Positions 46,884 through 55,439 of a stretch of 64,000 nt of DNA are shown piece after piece. How positions within the stretch are numbered: position 1 is the stretch's first letter; every line of letters starts with the position of its first letter. Both the position numbers and the translations under genes were made by a program. Under the pieces are notes generated by a model. It made no database searches. It worked only from the letters and a program-made list of their open reading frames with translations, and was not told the origin of the DNA. Source of the stretch: Algoriphagus sp. A40 (GTDB lineage Bacteria > Bacteroidota > Bacteroidia > Cytophagales > Cyclobacteriaceae); NCBI RefSeq assembly GCF_002002735.1, contig NZ_MUNY01000049.1:122047-186046 (forward strand), given 5' to 3'.

Positions 46884-47318
46884 ATGTACACAGGACTTCA
46901 ACATTTACACTCAGGAGTAGCTTATTTGGCACTTCTCGCCCTGATTTTGGTCATTTTCTATGCCTTGATCGGATCACTTTCCGGAAGAGAATTCACCGAA
47001 AAAGACCGAAAGATTGCTTTGATCGCATTTATCGTTTGCCATATTCAATTGCTGGTTGGCCTGATCCTTTACTTTGTAAGTCCATTGGGCTTTTCTTTAC
47101 TCACAGGTGGTGGTGCGATGTCGGACTCTGCTGCTAGATTGACGGCTGTGGAGCATCCTTTGGTTAATATTGTCGCAATTGTCCTGATCACCATCGGCTA
47201 TAGCAAAGCAAAAAAACTGGGTTCTTCCCGCGCCAAATTCCGCAGCATTTACATGATGTATGCCATTGGATTGGTATTAATTATTAGCCGGATTCCATGG
47301 GCTAACTGGCTTAATTAA
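46884..47318 (+). CDS. four-helix membrane protein, cytochrome b561-like
   Basis: The 144-residue protein has four helices, with His residues near membrane faces (LQHLHSGVAYLALL, VCHIQLLVGLILYF, VEHPLVNIVAIVL), which resembles small b-type haem proteins. Homologues in Bacteroidota are often labelled cytochrome B without proof. It is monocistronic and followed by a good terminator. Confidence 0.75.
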   Translation: MYTGLQHLHSGVAYLALLALILVIFYALIGSLSGREFTEKDRKIALIAFIVCHIQLLVGLILYFVSPLGFSLLTGGGAMSDSAARLTAVEHPLVNIVAIVLITIGYSKAKKLGSSRAKFRSIYMMYAIGLVLIISRIPWANWLN

Positions 47319-47341
47319 GAGTTTTGGAAACCCACATCCTG

Positions 47342-47370
47342 AAATCCGGCTAACAACCGGATTTTTTGTT
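47342..47370 (+). terminator. intrinsic terminator after the four-helix membrane protein gene
   Basis: AAATCCGG and CCGGATTT form a perfect 8-bp stem around CTAACAA and are followed by a T run. Confidence 0.85.
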
Positions 47371-47477
47371 TTATGGTTTTAAATCACCAACCCCCAACAT
47401 CTTACTTCCCAATCCTCAAGCTTCTCACATCCAACTTTTCACCACTCAACACTTTTTGCAACTTTGTTTCAAAAAGC

Positions 47478-47509
47478 TTGGTTTAATCCTTGAACTGATT
47501 CTATTTTTG
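47478..47509 (+). promoter_or_regulatory. promoter of the ZnuD-like receptor gene, placed at its start codon
   Basis: TTG (47478-47480) and TATTTTTG (47502-47509) are 21 bases apart, a full consensus match. The GTG start lies only five bases after the -7 box, so the transcript would be leaderless or nearly so. Confidence 0.6.
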
Positions 47510-47513
47510 GGTC

Positions 47514-49826
47514 GTGAATCTGAAACACCTCTCCCTGGCTATATTTCTCACCCTATTCCTCATAGCTCATCTGAGCCTTGGGCAAACCTGTGACCTGATT
47601 TTAAGAGGAAAAATCCTACATCAGGAAAACGATGATCCGATCGAGGCAGCCTATGTCTGGATTTTGGAAACCCGGACTGGAGCGGTTTCTGACCAAAATG
47701 GAAATTTTGTCGTCCGAGATCTTTGTCCCGGCACTTATACCGTAACTGTCCAATTCCTTGGACATAGGGAAATCAGGCAAACGGTAAACCTGACCGGCAA
47801 CTCCACTGCTCAAACCTTCCGAATGGAAGAGGAATCCCTGGATCTGGGTGGCGTGGAAGTTCACGGTCACCGGGAAGCAGTCCAAACAACCACTGCTGTG
47901 AGTTCATTGTACGGAGAAGCTATGCTTCAATCCCGAGGGGAAAGTTTGGGAGAAAGTCTGAAACGGGTTGCCGGTGTCACGACTTTTTCCACAGGAAATA
48001 CCATTTCCAAGCCGGTAATCCACGGCATGCACAGCAACAGAATTATGATTCTGAACAACGGAATCCGGCTCGAAGGACAGCAATGGGGAGCGGAACATGC
48101 ACCTGAAATTGATCCATTTCTGGCCGATGAAATCACCGTAATCAAAGGAGCCGAAACCGTAAGATATGGCCCTGAAGCAATGGGAGGCGTGATTTTGGTC
48201 AATCCCCCTGCCCTGCCGACTTCCAAAAAACATCTGACCGAAATTCACCTTTTAGGAGCTAGTAACAGCTACATGGGAAATCTTTCCGCTTCTCATTTGG
48301 GCGGATCAGACAAAATCAAAGGTTTGGGCTATAGGGTTCAGGGTTCGGTAAAAAGAGCCGGAAACGTTAAATCACCGGATTATTACCAGGCAAATACCGG
48401 AATGGCTGAATACAATTTCTCAGGGTCATTGGGTTACAGTTCGGATAAACTGGGAGTTGAAGCCTACTACAGCTTTTTCAATACTGAAATCGGAATTTTA
48501 AGAGATGCCCATACAGGAAATCTTTCAGATTTGGAAGAAATCATAGAAAACGGAAGGCCTTTTACCAATGCCGAATTCACGTATGAAATCGACAATCCCA
48601 AGCAGGTGGTCACACACCATTTGGCCAAGATCAAATCCCACTATCACCTCAATCCGGATTGGAAACTCAATTTTCAATATGGCTTTCAACTTAACAACCG
48701 GCAGGAATTTGATCGCAGAAGAGGTGAACTTAATGCCAAACCCAGCCTGGATTTGGAGCTTTTCACCAATACCCTGGATCTGTTTTTGGATCACAATCTT
48801 AAACCTAACTGGAGCGGAGCCTTTGGTTTGAACGTGATTCAGCAGGCCAACAGCAATATTCCAGGCACCGGTGTCACCCCGCTGATTCCCAACTACGACA
48901 TGTTCAACGGTGGGATCTATGCAATGGAAAAATACCTCAAAGGTCCTTTAGAATTGGAGGGCGGTTTGAGGTATGATTTCAGGACTGTAAATGCTGCCAG
49001 ATATGTAGGAGAGGACCTACAGACTGCCGAATTGGATTACCAAAACTTCTCGGCATTTGTCGGGGGTTTATACCAATTGAGCCCACATTTCGCTTTTACC
49101 AGCAATCTGGGCACAGCCTGGAGACCACCGAATGTGAATGAGCTTTTCAGTCAGGGTCTTCACCATGGAGCTGCTGCTGTGGAAATCGGAGATCCTGATC
49201 TGGTGTCCGAAAATTCCCTTAAATGGGTCAATGGGCTTGAATTTGAAAGCGAAAAAGCTCTGGTGGAAATCACTGCCTATGCCAATCAGATCAAAAATTA
49301 CATCTACCTCAATCCTACAGGCGAAACTTACGTTTCTCTGAGAGGAACTTTCAATGTGTATGAATACCTGCAGGCGGATGCGTTCTTCTATGGATTTGAC
49401 CTTTCGGGAAGCTATACCTTTTCGACAAGATTTAATGGCTACCTCAAAGGATCCATTATCCGGGCTAAAAATACTGAACAGGACAATTACTTTCCTTTCA
49501 TTCCATCCGACAGAATGGACTGGGGGATTTCCTACGCATTTGGAAAAAGCAGCAATCCGGAATCCGACAAAATCACCCTAGCCAATGTCCTTGTGGCAAG
49601 GCAAAACCGCGAACCTGATTATGATTTGGCACCGGCACCACCCAGCTATGCGCTCTTCAATTTGGGATATCAGAAAAAACTTCAATTAGCTAAAAATCAA
49701 TTTAATATAGGACTTCAGGTAAACAATGTTTTCAATACCGAATACAAAGAATACATGAACAGATTCCGCTACTTCACAGCGGATATGGGAAGGAATATTT
49801 TACTCAAACTCAATTACCAATTTTAA
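47514..49826 (+). CDS. TonB-dependent receptor, ZnuD-like
   Basis: The 770-residue protein starts at a GTG (MNLKHLSLAIFLTLFLIAHLSLGQ signal peptide), then a carboxypeptidase-regulatory-like domain (about 25-110), a plug (with IHGMHSNRIMILNNGIRLEGQQWG and AETVRYGPEAMGGVI) and a large barrel ending RNILLKLNYQF. The plug pattern of SNRIMILNNGIR and AEHAPEIDPFLADEITVIKG resembles the zinc receptor ZnuD group. It is followed 11 bases later by a lipoprotein gene, which is presumably its partner. The ligand (zinc, haem or other) is not proven. Confidence 0.88.
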   Translation: MNLKHLSLAIFLTLFLIAHLSLGQTCDLILRGKILHQENDDPIEAAYVWILETRTGAVSDQNGNFVVRDLCPGTYTVTVQFLGHREIRQTVNLTGNSTAQTFRMEEESLDLGGVEVHGHREAVQTTTAVSSLYGEAMLQSRGESLGESLKRVAGVTTFSTGNTISKPVIHGMHSNRIMILNNGIRLEGQQWGAEHAPEIDPFLADEITVIKGAETVRYGPEAMGGVILVNPPALPTSKKHLTEIHLLGASNSYMGNLSASHLGGSDKIKGLGYRVQGSVKRAGNVKSPDYYQANTGMAEYNFSGSLGYSSDKLGVEAYYSFFNTEIGILRDAHTGNLSDLEEIIENGRPFTNAEFTYEIDNPKQVVTHHLAKIKSHYHLNPDWKLNFQYGFQLNNRQEFDRRRGELNAKPSLDLELFTNTLDLFLDHNLKPNWSGAFGLNVIQQANSNIPGTGVTPLIPNYDMFNGGIYAMEKYLKGPLELEGGLRYDFRTVNAARYVGEDLQTAELDYQNFSAFVGGLYQLSPHFAFTSNLGTAWRPPNVNELFSQGLHHGAAAVEIGDPDLVSENSLKWVNGLEFESEKALVEITAYANQIKNYIYLNPTGETYVSLRGTFNVYEYLQADAFFYGFDLSGSYTFSTRFNGYLKGSIIRAKNTEQDNYFPFIPSDRMDWGISYAFGKSSNPESDKITLANVLVARQNREPDYDLAPAPPSYALFNLGYQKKLQLAKNQFNIGLQVNNVFNTEYKEYMNRFRYFTADMGRNILLKLNYQF

Positions 49827-49837
49827 CTAGTACTCCA

Positions 49838-50434
49838 ATGAAAAATTACAAACGACTACCAATTTATCTTTTTGCAGCTCTTGCATTCGGCTTTGCATCT
49901 TGTGAAAGTGAAGATCCCGTTCCGGAAAATGAAGGCGAAGTAATCACTGATGTGACTTTGAACTTTCAGGAATTGGGTGGAGGTGGAAATCCTGTAGGCT
50001 CAGCTTTCTCGGCCAAAGCAAGTGATCCGGAAGGAATTGAAGTTGGGGCTACACCGACTATTGAAACGGTGACCTTGACAAAAGGAAAAACCTACCGAAT
50101 GACCATCACAGTCACCAACAGTATTGAAGGAGAGGATATTACAGCCGAAATCCTGGCAGAGGGGGATGAGCATCAGTTCTTTTTCCTTGGATCTGCCTTT
50201 ACAAATATCCTAACAATCGCTTACGATGATCCAAGCGGGGAATTGATCGGACTTCAAAATGAATTGACAGTTTCCGCTTCCCCTGCCTCTAACAACGGCC
50301 AGCTGCAAGTGGTTTTGAGACATGATTTGGACAAAAGCTATCCTGGGGCGACCAACCCTAATTTTGAGGATTTTGTGAAGGCAGGCGGAGAAACTGATTT
50401 GGATATCACCTTCCCCGTGGTGATCAACAATTGA
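49838..50434 (+). CDS. lipoprotein linked to the ZnuD-like receptor
   Basis: The 198-residue protein has a lipoprotein signal (lipobox FASC, Cys22) followed by ESED, an acid-rich start that can act as a surface-export signal in this phylum. The mature part looks beta-rich (DVTLNFQELGGGGNPVGSAF, FFFLGSAFTNILTIAYDD, LQVVLRHDLDKSYPG). No family is recognised. Being co-transcribed with the receptor, it may act as a ligand-capturing or barrel-capping protein (inference). A terminator follows. Confidence 0.8.
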   Translation: MKNYKRLPIYLFAALAFGFASCESEDPVPENEGEVITDVTLNFQELGGGGNPVGSAFSAKASDPEGIEVGATPTIETVTLTKGKTYRMTITVTNSIEGEDITAEILAEGDEHQFFFLGSAFTNILTIAYDDPSGELIGLQNELTVSASPASNNGQLQVVLRHDLDKSYPGATNPNFEDFVKAGGETDLDITFPVVINN

Positions 50435-50455
50435 TCTAATCCTATAGAAACAATT

Positions 50456-50482
50456 AAGGCAGCCGATTGGCTGCCTTTTTTG
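50456..50482 (+). terminator. intrinsic terminator after the receptor/lipoprotein pair
   Basis: AAGGCAGCC, GATT and GGCTGCCTT form a perfect 9-bp stem followed by TTTTT. Confidence 0.85.
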
Positions 50483-50508
50483 ATTTTGGGCTACCTGGCA
50501 AGCACCGA

Positions 50509-51336
50509 CTATTTCAGTTTGGCGATTTGCTTATTGCCAACAAGTGAACTCATCTGAGTGATGGCTATTTGGTTAAGTTGTTTTAGCCGTTCGGATTGGC
50601 TTAATCCCTGATGGATTAGAACAGCATTGATGCTCTCCAGATTTGAAAGTACAACCAGCTGCTCGATGGTGGCCCCATCCCTCACATTTCCTTCTTTGTC
50701 AGGGTTGGCCTCCCGCCATTGCTTCGCTGTAATTCCGAATAATGCCATATTCAACAAATCAGCCTCATTTGCATACACCAAAGACATCTGTAGCTTGGTC
50801 AATTCCTTTGGAATTAGTTTCTCCTTGATTGCGTCGGTATGGATATGGTAATTCACTTTTGAAAGCGTTCGCTGGAGGTTCCATTCCAATTTCAGGCGAT
50901 CGTTTTCATCGGCCTTGAGACGCTGGAATTCTTTGATTAGATAGAGTTTAAATTCCGCACTGATAGCCGAACCGAATTCGAAGGCAATATCTTTTTGTGC
51001 ATAAGTTCCACCATAACGCCCAGACTTAGAGAATATCCCGATTGCCTTGGTCTTTTCCACCCATTGTGAAGGGCTTAAAACAAACGAGGGTAATCCTGCC
51101 TGAGATTTAAAGTGGTCAAATTCGACCACTTTAAAATCAGGATTGTATATTTTTTCCCAAGTCCCTAAAAACTCCAATGTCGTCCGTGTTCTTATCCAGT
51201 TTTTTATCACATCAGCCGCCCTGCTCGCGTCTGATTTAGCCTGAGCCATATCAGTAATGCATATGTAATCATGGTCATCGACAGTCGCAATTGCTATTTT
51301 AATGCGTTGTACTTCAATTGATTTATTTGTTCCCAT
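50509..51336 (-). CDS. KilA-N domain DNA-binding protein
   Basis: The 275-residue protein has a KilA-N domain in its first half (about 8-130): ITDMAQAKSDASRAADVIKNWIRTRTTLEFLGTWE (read in two parts), GRYGGTYAQKDIAFEFGSAIS and the final FKLYLIKEF. The second half is helical and has no family name I know. KilA-N proteins come from phages and large DNA viruses and bind DNA; chromosomal copies without a prophage occur in Bacteroidota. No other phage gene is near. It lies 41 bases after a KOW-motif gene on the same strand. Confidence 0.88.
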   Translation of the reverse strand: MGTNKSIEVQRIKIAIATVDDHDYICITDMAQAKSDASRAADVIKNWIRTRTTLEFLGTWEKIYNPDFKVVEFDHFKSQAGLPSFVLSPSQWVEKTKAIGIFSKSGRYGGTYAQKDIAFEFGSAISAEFKLYLIKEFQRLKADENDRLKLEWNLQRTLSKVNYHIHTDAIKEKLIPKELTKLQMSLVYANEADLLNMALFGITAKQWREANPDKEGNVRDGATIEQLVVLSNLESINAVLIHQGLSQSERLKQLNQIAITQMSSLVGNKQIAKLK

Positions 51337-51377
51337 AGATGCCTGAAGAAAGCTTAAATTAAATTATTAAGAAAACG

Positions 51378-51563
51378 TCAGTTTATCTCAATATTCTTCC
51401 CAAGCGTCTTAAACCTCTCCCCATTTTGCTGCACCACAGTGATCGTGATCTGGCCGGTTTTGCTGGTGTTGATGTCACGGACAACCCCTGACTTTCCTTT
51501 GTGTGTCCCTGCAATTACTTTACAAAAGTCACCATCTGTTAAATTTTTTCCGGTAGCGTCCAT
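51378..51563 (-). CDS. small KOW-motif protein
   Basis: From the ATG at 51563 it has 61 residues (an in-frame TTG at 51572 would add three). The middle is a KOW motif, DFCKVIAGTHKGKSGVVRDI, as in ribosomal protein L24 and NusG, followed by strands typical of an SH3-like barrel. It probably binds RNA or protein on the ribosome or polymerase. The next gene downstream is the KilA-N protein, 41 bases away, so they may form one transcript. Confidence 0.75.
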   Translation of the reverse strand: MDATGKNLTDGDFCKVIAGTHKGKSGVVRDINTSKTGQITITVVQQNGERFKTLGKNIEIN

Positions 51564-51588
51564 CTTGGTCAATTTCTGTTAAAACATG

Positions 51589-51611
51589 AAAGGCAGCGAT
51601 AGGCTGCCTTT
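51589..51611 (-). terminator. terminator-like hairpin after the CHRD-like lipoprotein gene
   Basis: AAAGGCAGC and GCTGCCTTT form a perfect 9-bp stem with a GATAG loop. On the minus strand it is followed by a broken T tract (TTTCATGTTTT), so termination may be partial. Confidence 0.6.
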
Positions 51612-51634
51612 GATATCTAATTCGATTTTTGAAT

Positions 51635-52147
51635 CTAGAAACCCTTGCCGCAAACTGCAATCTTAGAAGGATCAAAACCCAGTTCCGGATTAAAATTTCC
51701 TCCCACATTTCCAGCTACCAGAATCACCTCATAATCAGGCCCCTCATTGGCCAGGTGGATTTTCACATGTCCGTCAAAGGTCTTCATCTGTTCGAAAGTC
51801 AGTTTCGATCCATCCGACAATTCGCCCAAAACAGTTGAACTTTCCAAATCTTTGGAAGAAACCGGGTTCAGCAAATAGGCAATCGGCGCATCGGCTTGGT
51901 CATATCCTCCAAAATGAAGATGGGCAGGAAAATTATATTCTGTAGAAGAATTTGCCCCTTCAAGTTGAATATCAAACTCCAGCTTGCCATCCCGCAACTC
52001 ATTTACGGTGAGTGTGCCATTGTACTCAAAATCACTGGACTTGAACAGGCCAAATTCCAATTGCTTGCCAGTATACAGATCAGGCTCTTGTTCAGTACAT
52101 GCTCCCAAGCCAACAGCCATCAAAAAAACAAGGATCAACTTTTTCAT
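51635..52147 (-). CDS. CHRD-like lipoprotein
   Basis: The 170-residue protein has a clear lipoprotein signal (lipobox LGAC, Cys17). The mature part includes the HxH pattern PAHLHFGGYDQADAPIAYLL and the later ESSTVLGELSDG and GHVKIHLANEG, as in CHRD domains. These beta-sandwich domains occur in extracellular proteins and may bind metals or act structurally. It is separated from the KOW gene by a partial terminator. Confidence 0.75.
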   Translation of the reverse strand: MKKLILVFLMAVGLGACTEQEPDLYTGKQLEFGLFKSSDFEYNGTLTVNELRDGKLEFDIQLEGANSSTEYNFPAHLHFGGYDQADAPIAYLLNPVSSKDLESSTVLGELSDGSKLTFEQMKTFDGHVKIHLANEGPDYEVILVAGNVGGNFNPELGFDPSKIAVCGKGF

Positions 52148-52361
52148 GCGGTCTAAGTTTCTTTCAAGTAACGAAAAGCTTTCGTATCCTGTTTAATTCA
52201 GGACAAAAATTACCAATTTCAGACGAAAATAAAGCTGTCAGAGCAACTAAAATAGCTGATTCGTTTTGACAGAAAACTTGAATCTAATTGTAAAGTAAGT
52301 CCGAACCCCCTTCTGGCTCCTTGTTCAGGCGAAACCGGGCGGATCGGATAAATTGAAATTT

Positions 52362-54821
52362 ATGGAGGATAATCGGATAGCAGTTGGATTGGATTACTTC
52401 CGGAAAAAAGGCTGGGAACCATTTCCATTCCAAATTCAGACTTGGCTGGATTTTCTGGACGGCAAGTCCGGCTTGCTCAATGCTCCAACCGGTTCGGGAA
52501 AGACTTTTGCGTTGTGGTTTCCGGCAGTTCTCGAATACATACAAACCCATCCTGATTCTTGGCAAAAGCCCCAAAGCAACGGAATTCAGCTGATCTGGGT
52601 CACTCCCCTCCGGGCTTTGGCACAGGATATCCAAAAAGCCATGCAGGAAGTCTGCGAGGTGATCGGACTGCCCTGGCAGGTGGCTGTGAGAAATGGAGAC
52701 ACTGATCCGAAGACCCGAGCCGCTCAAAAGCGCCGCCCGCCTGAGTGCCTGATTACAACACCCGAAACGCTTCACGTCCTTATTTCTCAAAAAGACCACC
52801 AGGAACTTTTTCAGTCGGTCAAGGCCATCGTTGTTGACGAATGGCATGAATTGGTTGGCAATAAACGTGGAGTTCAAGTCCAACTTGCCTTGGAATACAT
52901 TCAGGCCATTTGTCCCGTGACCATTCGCCGCTGGGCAGTTTCGGCTACGATTGGCAATTTGGAAGAAGCGGCAAAGGCCCTTCTGGGAGAAAATTTGCCT
53001 GTCCATATCGTCAAAGCAAAGATCAACAAGGAGATCATTCTCAGATCGGTTTTTCCGGAAGAAATCGAAACATATCCCTGGTCGGGACACTTGGGTATCC
53101 GAATGATGGATCAAGTAATTCCGATAATCGAAGCGGGAAGAACGGTTTTGATGTTTACCAATACCCGCTCTCAGACAGAGATCTGGTACCAAAAAATCCT
53201 CACCAAGCGACCGGATTGGGCAGGTTGGATAGCCATGCATCACGGTTCATTGGACAATTCTGTTCGGGCTTGGGTGGAAAATGCCCTTCATGAGGGAAAA
53301 CTCAAACTGGTCGTCTGTACCTCAAGTCTGGATTTGGGAGTGGATTTTCGACCGGTCGACCGGGTCATTCAAGTGGGAAGTCCCAAAGGCGTTTCCCGAT
53401 TTGTGCAACGTGCGGGACGCGCCGGGCATCAGCCGGGGTTGCCTTCTGAGGTTTATTTCGTCCCAACCAATTCCCTTGAACTGATCGAAGCTGCAGCTTT
53501 GAGAGATGCCATCGAAAACGAAGAAATGGAATCTCAATTTCCACCAGAACTCCCCTATGATGTGTTGATTCAGTTTTTGGTGACTTTGGCTGTCGGTTCG
53601 GGTTTTGACCCGGATTTCATTTTCCCGATCGTAAAAAGAACCCTCTCTTTTCGGGAATTGACCGCTGGGGAAATGAACTGGGTGGTGGATTTCATCACCA
53701 AAGGAGGCAATTCATTGGGCAGTTATGAGGATTTTCTGAAAGTGGGACAAGATGAGGACGGCCTATTTCGTGTGAAAAACAAGAAAATCGCCATGAAGCA
53801 TCGGCTTTCTATGGGTACAATAGTTTCCGATCCGATGCTTAAAGTCAAGTTCAAAAACGGAACCTATCTGGGAACTGTCGAGGAGTATTTCATTGCCAAA
53901 ATGAAAATCGGAGATCGATTTTTCTTTGCAGGAAAAACGCTGGAACTCCTTCAGGTCAAAGATATGAGTGCCATCGTGCGAGTTTCCGAAAAGAAAACCA
54001 ATAATGTGGTCAGCTGGATGGGTGCCCGCATGTCACTTTCCTCCAAACTTGCCGGTAAGATTCGTGAGATTTTCCAGGATTATAATTCCGGAATCGTCAA
54101 ATCTGAGGAAGTCAGAAGAGTTTTACCGATTCTGGATCTTCAGGACAAGCTTTCCTTAGTACCGGACAGAAATACGTTTTTGATCGAAACCCATCGCAGC
54201 ACAGAAGGTTTTCACCTTTTTTTCTATCCCTTTGAAGGTCGGATGATCCACGAACTGATGAGCGCCTTGATTGCCTTTAGGATTTCACAGAGTTATCCTG
54301 TTTCGCTCAATATGGCCATGAATGACTATGGTTTTGAGTTGCTTTCAGACGTGTACATTTCACCGGAGGAAGTAATGGAAGAAGATGTGTTTTCCCTGAA
54401 AAACATCGAGCGTGATATCTTGCATTGCATCAATGAAAGCGAAATGTCCAGACGAAAATTCCGGGAAATCGCCAGCATCGCAGGTTTGGTTTTTCAGGGA
54501 TATCCCGGCAAACCCACCACATTCAAGCATGTTCAAGCCAATTCCAGTTTGCTGTTTCAGGTTTTTGAGCAGTATGATCCGGACAATCTCCTGTTGAAAC
54601 AAGCGCACAAGGAAGCCTTGAACCAGCAAATGGAGCAGGAAAAGTTTGTGCAGGCCATGAAGAAAATCAACGGAATGAATATCGTGATCAAGCACCCGGT
54701 TCAGTTTACCCCATTTTCATTTCCACTGATGGTAGATCGACTGAGTCGGACCAGTATTTCCTCAGAAACAATCGAGGATAAGGTGGCAAAAATTCTGGCG
54801 CAGTTTGAAGAAATTGAATAA
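52362..54821 (+). CDS. ligase-associated DNA-repair DEXH-box helicase (Lhr-like)
   Basis: From the ATG at 52362 the protein has 819 residues. The helicase core shows NAPTGSGKTFALWFP, a DEWHEL Walker B in IVVDEWHELVG, SATIGN, and the second RecA domain with STNTRSQ-like FTNTRSQTEIWYQ and QRAGRAGHQPG. The C-terminal winged-helix and DUF4-like region follows. This is the helicase of a four-gene bacterial DNA repair cluster (ATP-dependent ligase, exonuclease, helicase, PdeM phosphoesterase). None of the other three is adjacent here. An in-frame TTG at 52353 adds three residues and is less likely. Confidence 0.9.
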   Translation: MEDNRIAVGLDYFRKKGWEPFPFQIQTWLDFLDGKSGLLNAPTGSGKTFALWFPAVLEYIQTHPDSWQKPQSNGIQLIWVTPLRALAQDIQKAMQEVCEVIGLPWQVAVRNGDTDPKTRAAQKRRPPECLITTPETLHVLISQKDHQELFQSVKAIVVDEWHELVGNKRGVQVQLALEYIQAICPVTIRRWAVSATIGNLEEAAKALLGENLPVHIVKAKINKEIILRSVFPEEIETYPWSGHLGIRMMDQVIPIIEAGRTVLMFTNTRSQTEIWYQKILTKRPDWAGWIAMHHGSLDNSVRAWVENALHEGKLKLVVCTSSLDLGVDFRPVDRVIQVGSPKGVSRFVQRAGRAGHQPGLPSEVYFVPTNSLELIEAAALRDAIENEEMESQFPPELPYDVLIQFLVTLAVGSGFDPDFIFPIVKRTLSFRELTAGEMNWVVDFITKGGNSLGSYEDFLKVGQDEDGLFRVKNKKIAMKHRLSMGTIVSDPMLKVKFKNGTYLGTVEEYFIAKMKIGDRFFFAGKTLELLQVKDMSAIVRVSEKKTNNVVSWMGARMSLSSKLAGKIREIFQDYNSGIVKSEEVRRVLPILDLQDKLSLVPDRNTFLIETHRSTEGFHLFFYPFEGRMIHELMSALIAFRISQSYPVSLNMAMNDYGFELLSDVYISPEEVMEEDVFSLKNIERDILHCINESEMSRRKFREIASIAGLVFQGYPGKPTTFKHVQANSSLLFQVFEQYDPDNLLLKQAHKEALNQQMEQEKFVQAMKKINGMNIVIKHPVQFTPFSFPLMVDRLSRTSISSETIEDKVAKILAQFEEIE

Positions 54822-54863
54822 GTCAATTGGCTAATATTTAAATCATATTGGTTAAATTTATTA

Positions 54864-55286
54864 ATGGAAACGAAAAATGCTCCAAAAAAGCGAGTAATTG
54901 TTGCCTTTTGGAAAAATCGAAAAATCGACTCAATTGAAGTTTTTTCAAACCTCAAGATTTTTTGTGAGACCTATCCCACGTTCAGTTACAACACTTTAAA
55001 TAATTACCTCGGCAAGGCAAAAACACCTTATGAAAACAGTCAATTATTTCTTACAAGACAAGAGTTGATTACAAAACCTTTGCTTAAAAAGGCACGATCA
55101 ATTCAGCCAGTTGTAAATCGATATTTACTAGCTTCCCACGATGAAGGAGAACAAAATCTTGATTTCTGGCTTGCTTCCGAACCTGAATCAAGAATTTATG
55201 CGGTTACTAAACTCGCTTCAGAAGGAATGGAAAAAGGGATGAAAGTGGACAAGTGTAAAATTCAAAAATTGAACATGAAAGATTGA
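54864..55286 (+). CDS. hypothetical protein, 140 residues
   Basis: The protein begins METKNAPKKRVIVAFWKNRK and is basic, with no signal peptide or membrane helix. The segment FSYNTLNNYLGKAKTPYENS looks like a small helix-turn-helix, and the C-terminal half is helical and charged (KLASEGMEKGMKVDKCKI). I do not recognise a family. It follows the helicase by 42 bases on the same strand, which permits co-transcription, but its A+T richness sets it apart. Confidence 0.65.
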   Translation: METKNAPKKRVIVAFWKNRKIDSIEVFSNLKIFCETYPTFSYNTLNNYLGKAKTPYENSQLFLTRQELITKPLLKKARSIQPVVNRYLLASHDEGEQNLDFWLASEPESRIYAVTKLASEGMEKGMKVDKCKIQKLNMKD

Positions 55287-55365
55287 TGCTGTTTCCAGAT
55301 TTCGAAGATTATTTCAAATTTAAAACAGTAAACTTCATTCAAGCATTGTCATTCATTTTCAAACT

Positions 55366-55383
55366 TTCGGTCTTCGGTCTTCC
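55366..55383. repeat. degenerate short-word repeat (TTCGGTC)
   Basis: TTCGGTCTTCGGTCTTC contains a tandem 7-base word after the hypothetical gene. Same class as the other word-like stretches. Confidence 0.4.
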
Positions 55384-55439
55384 TGCACCTTAAGAAAAAA
55401 GAATTGGGCAAATGACATCTTTGAAGCTAAACTCCTGTA

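Noticed and set aside
50509..51336. A prophage at the KilA-N gene
   Set aside because: No capsid, terminase, integrase or lysis genes are near; all neighbours are chromosomal-type genes.
52284..53243. Antisense ORF of 319 codons at the start of the helicase gene
   Set aside because: Fully overlaps the helicase coding region; composition unlike a real protein and no signal or motif.
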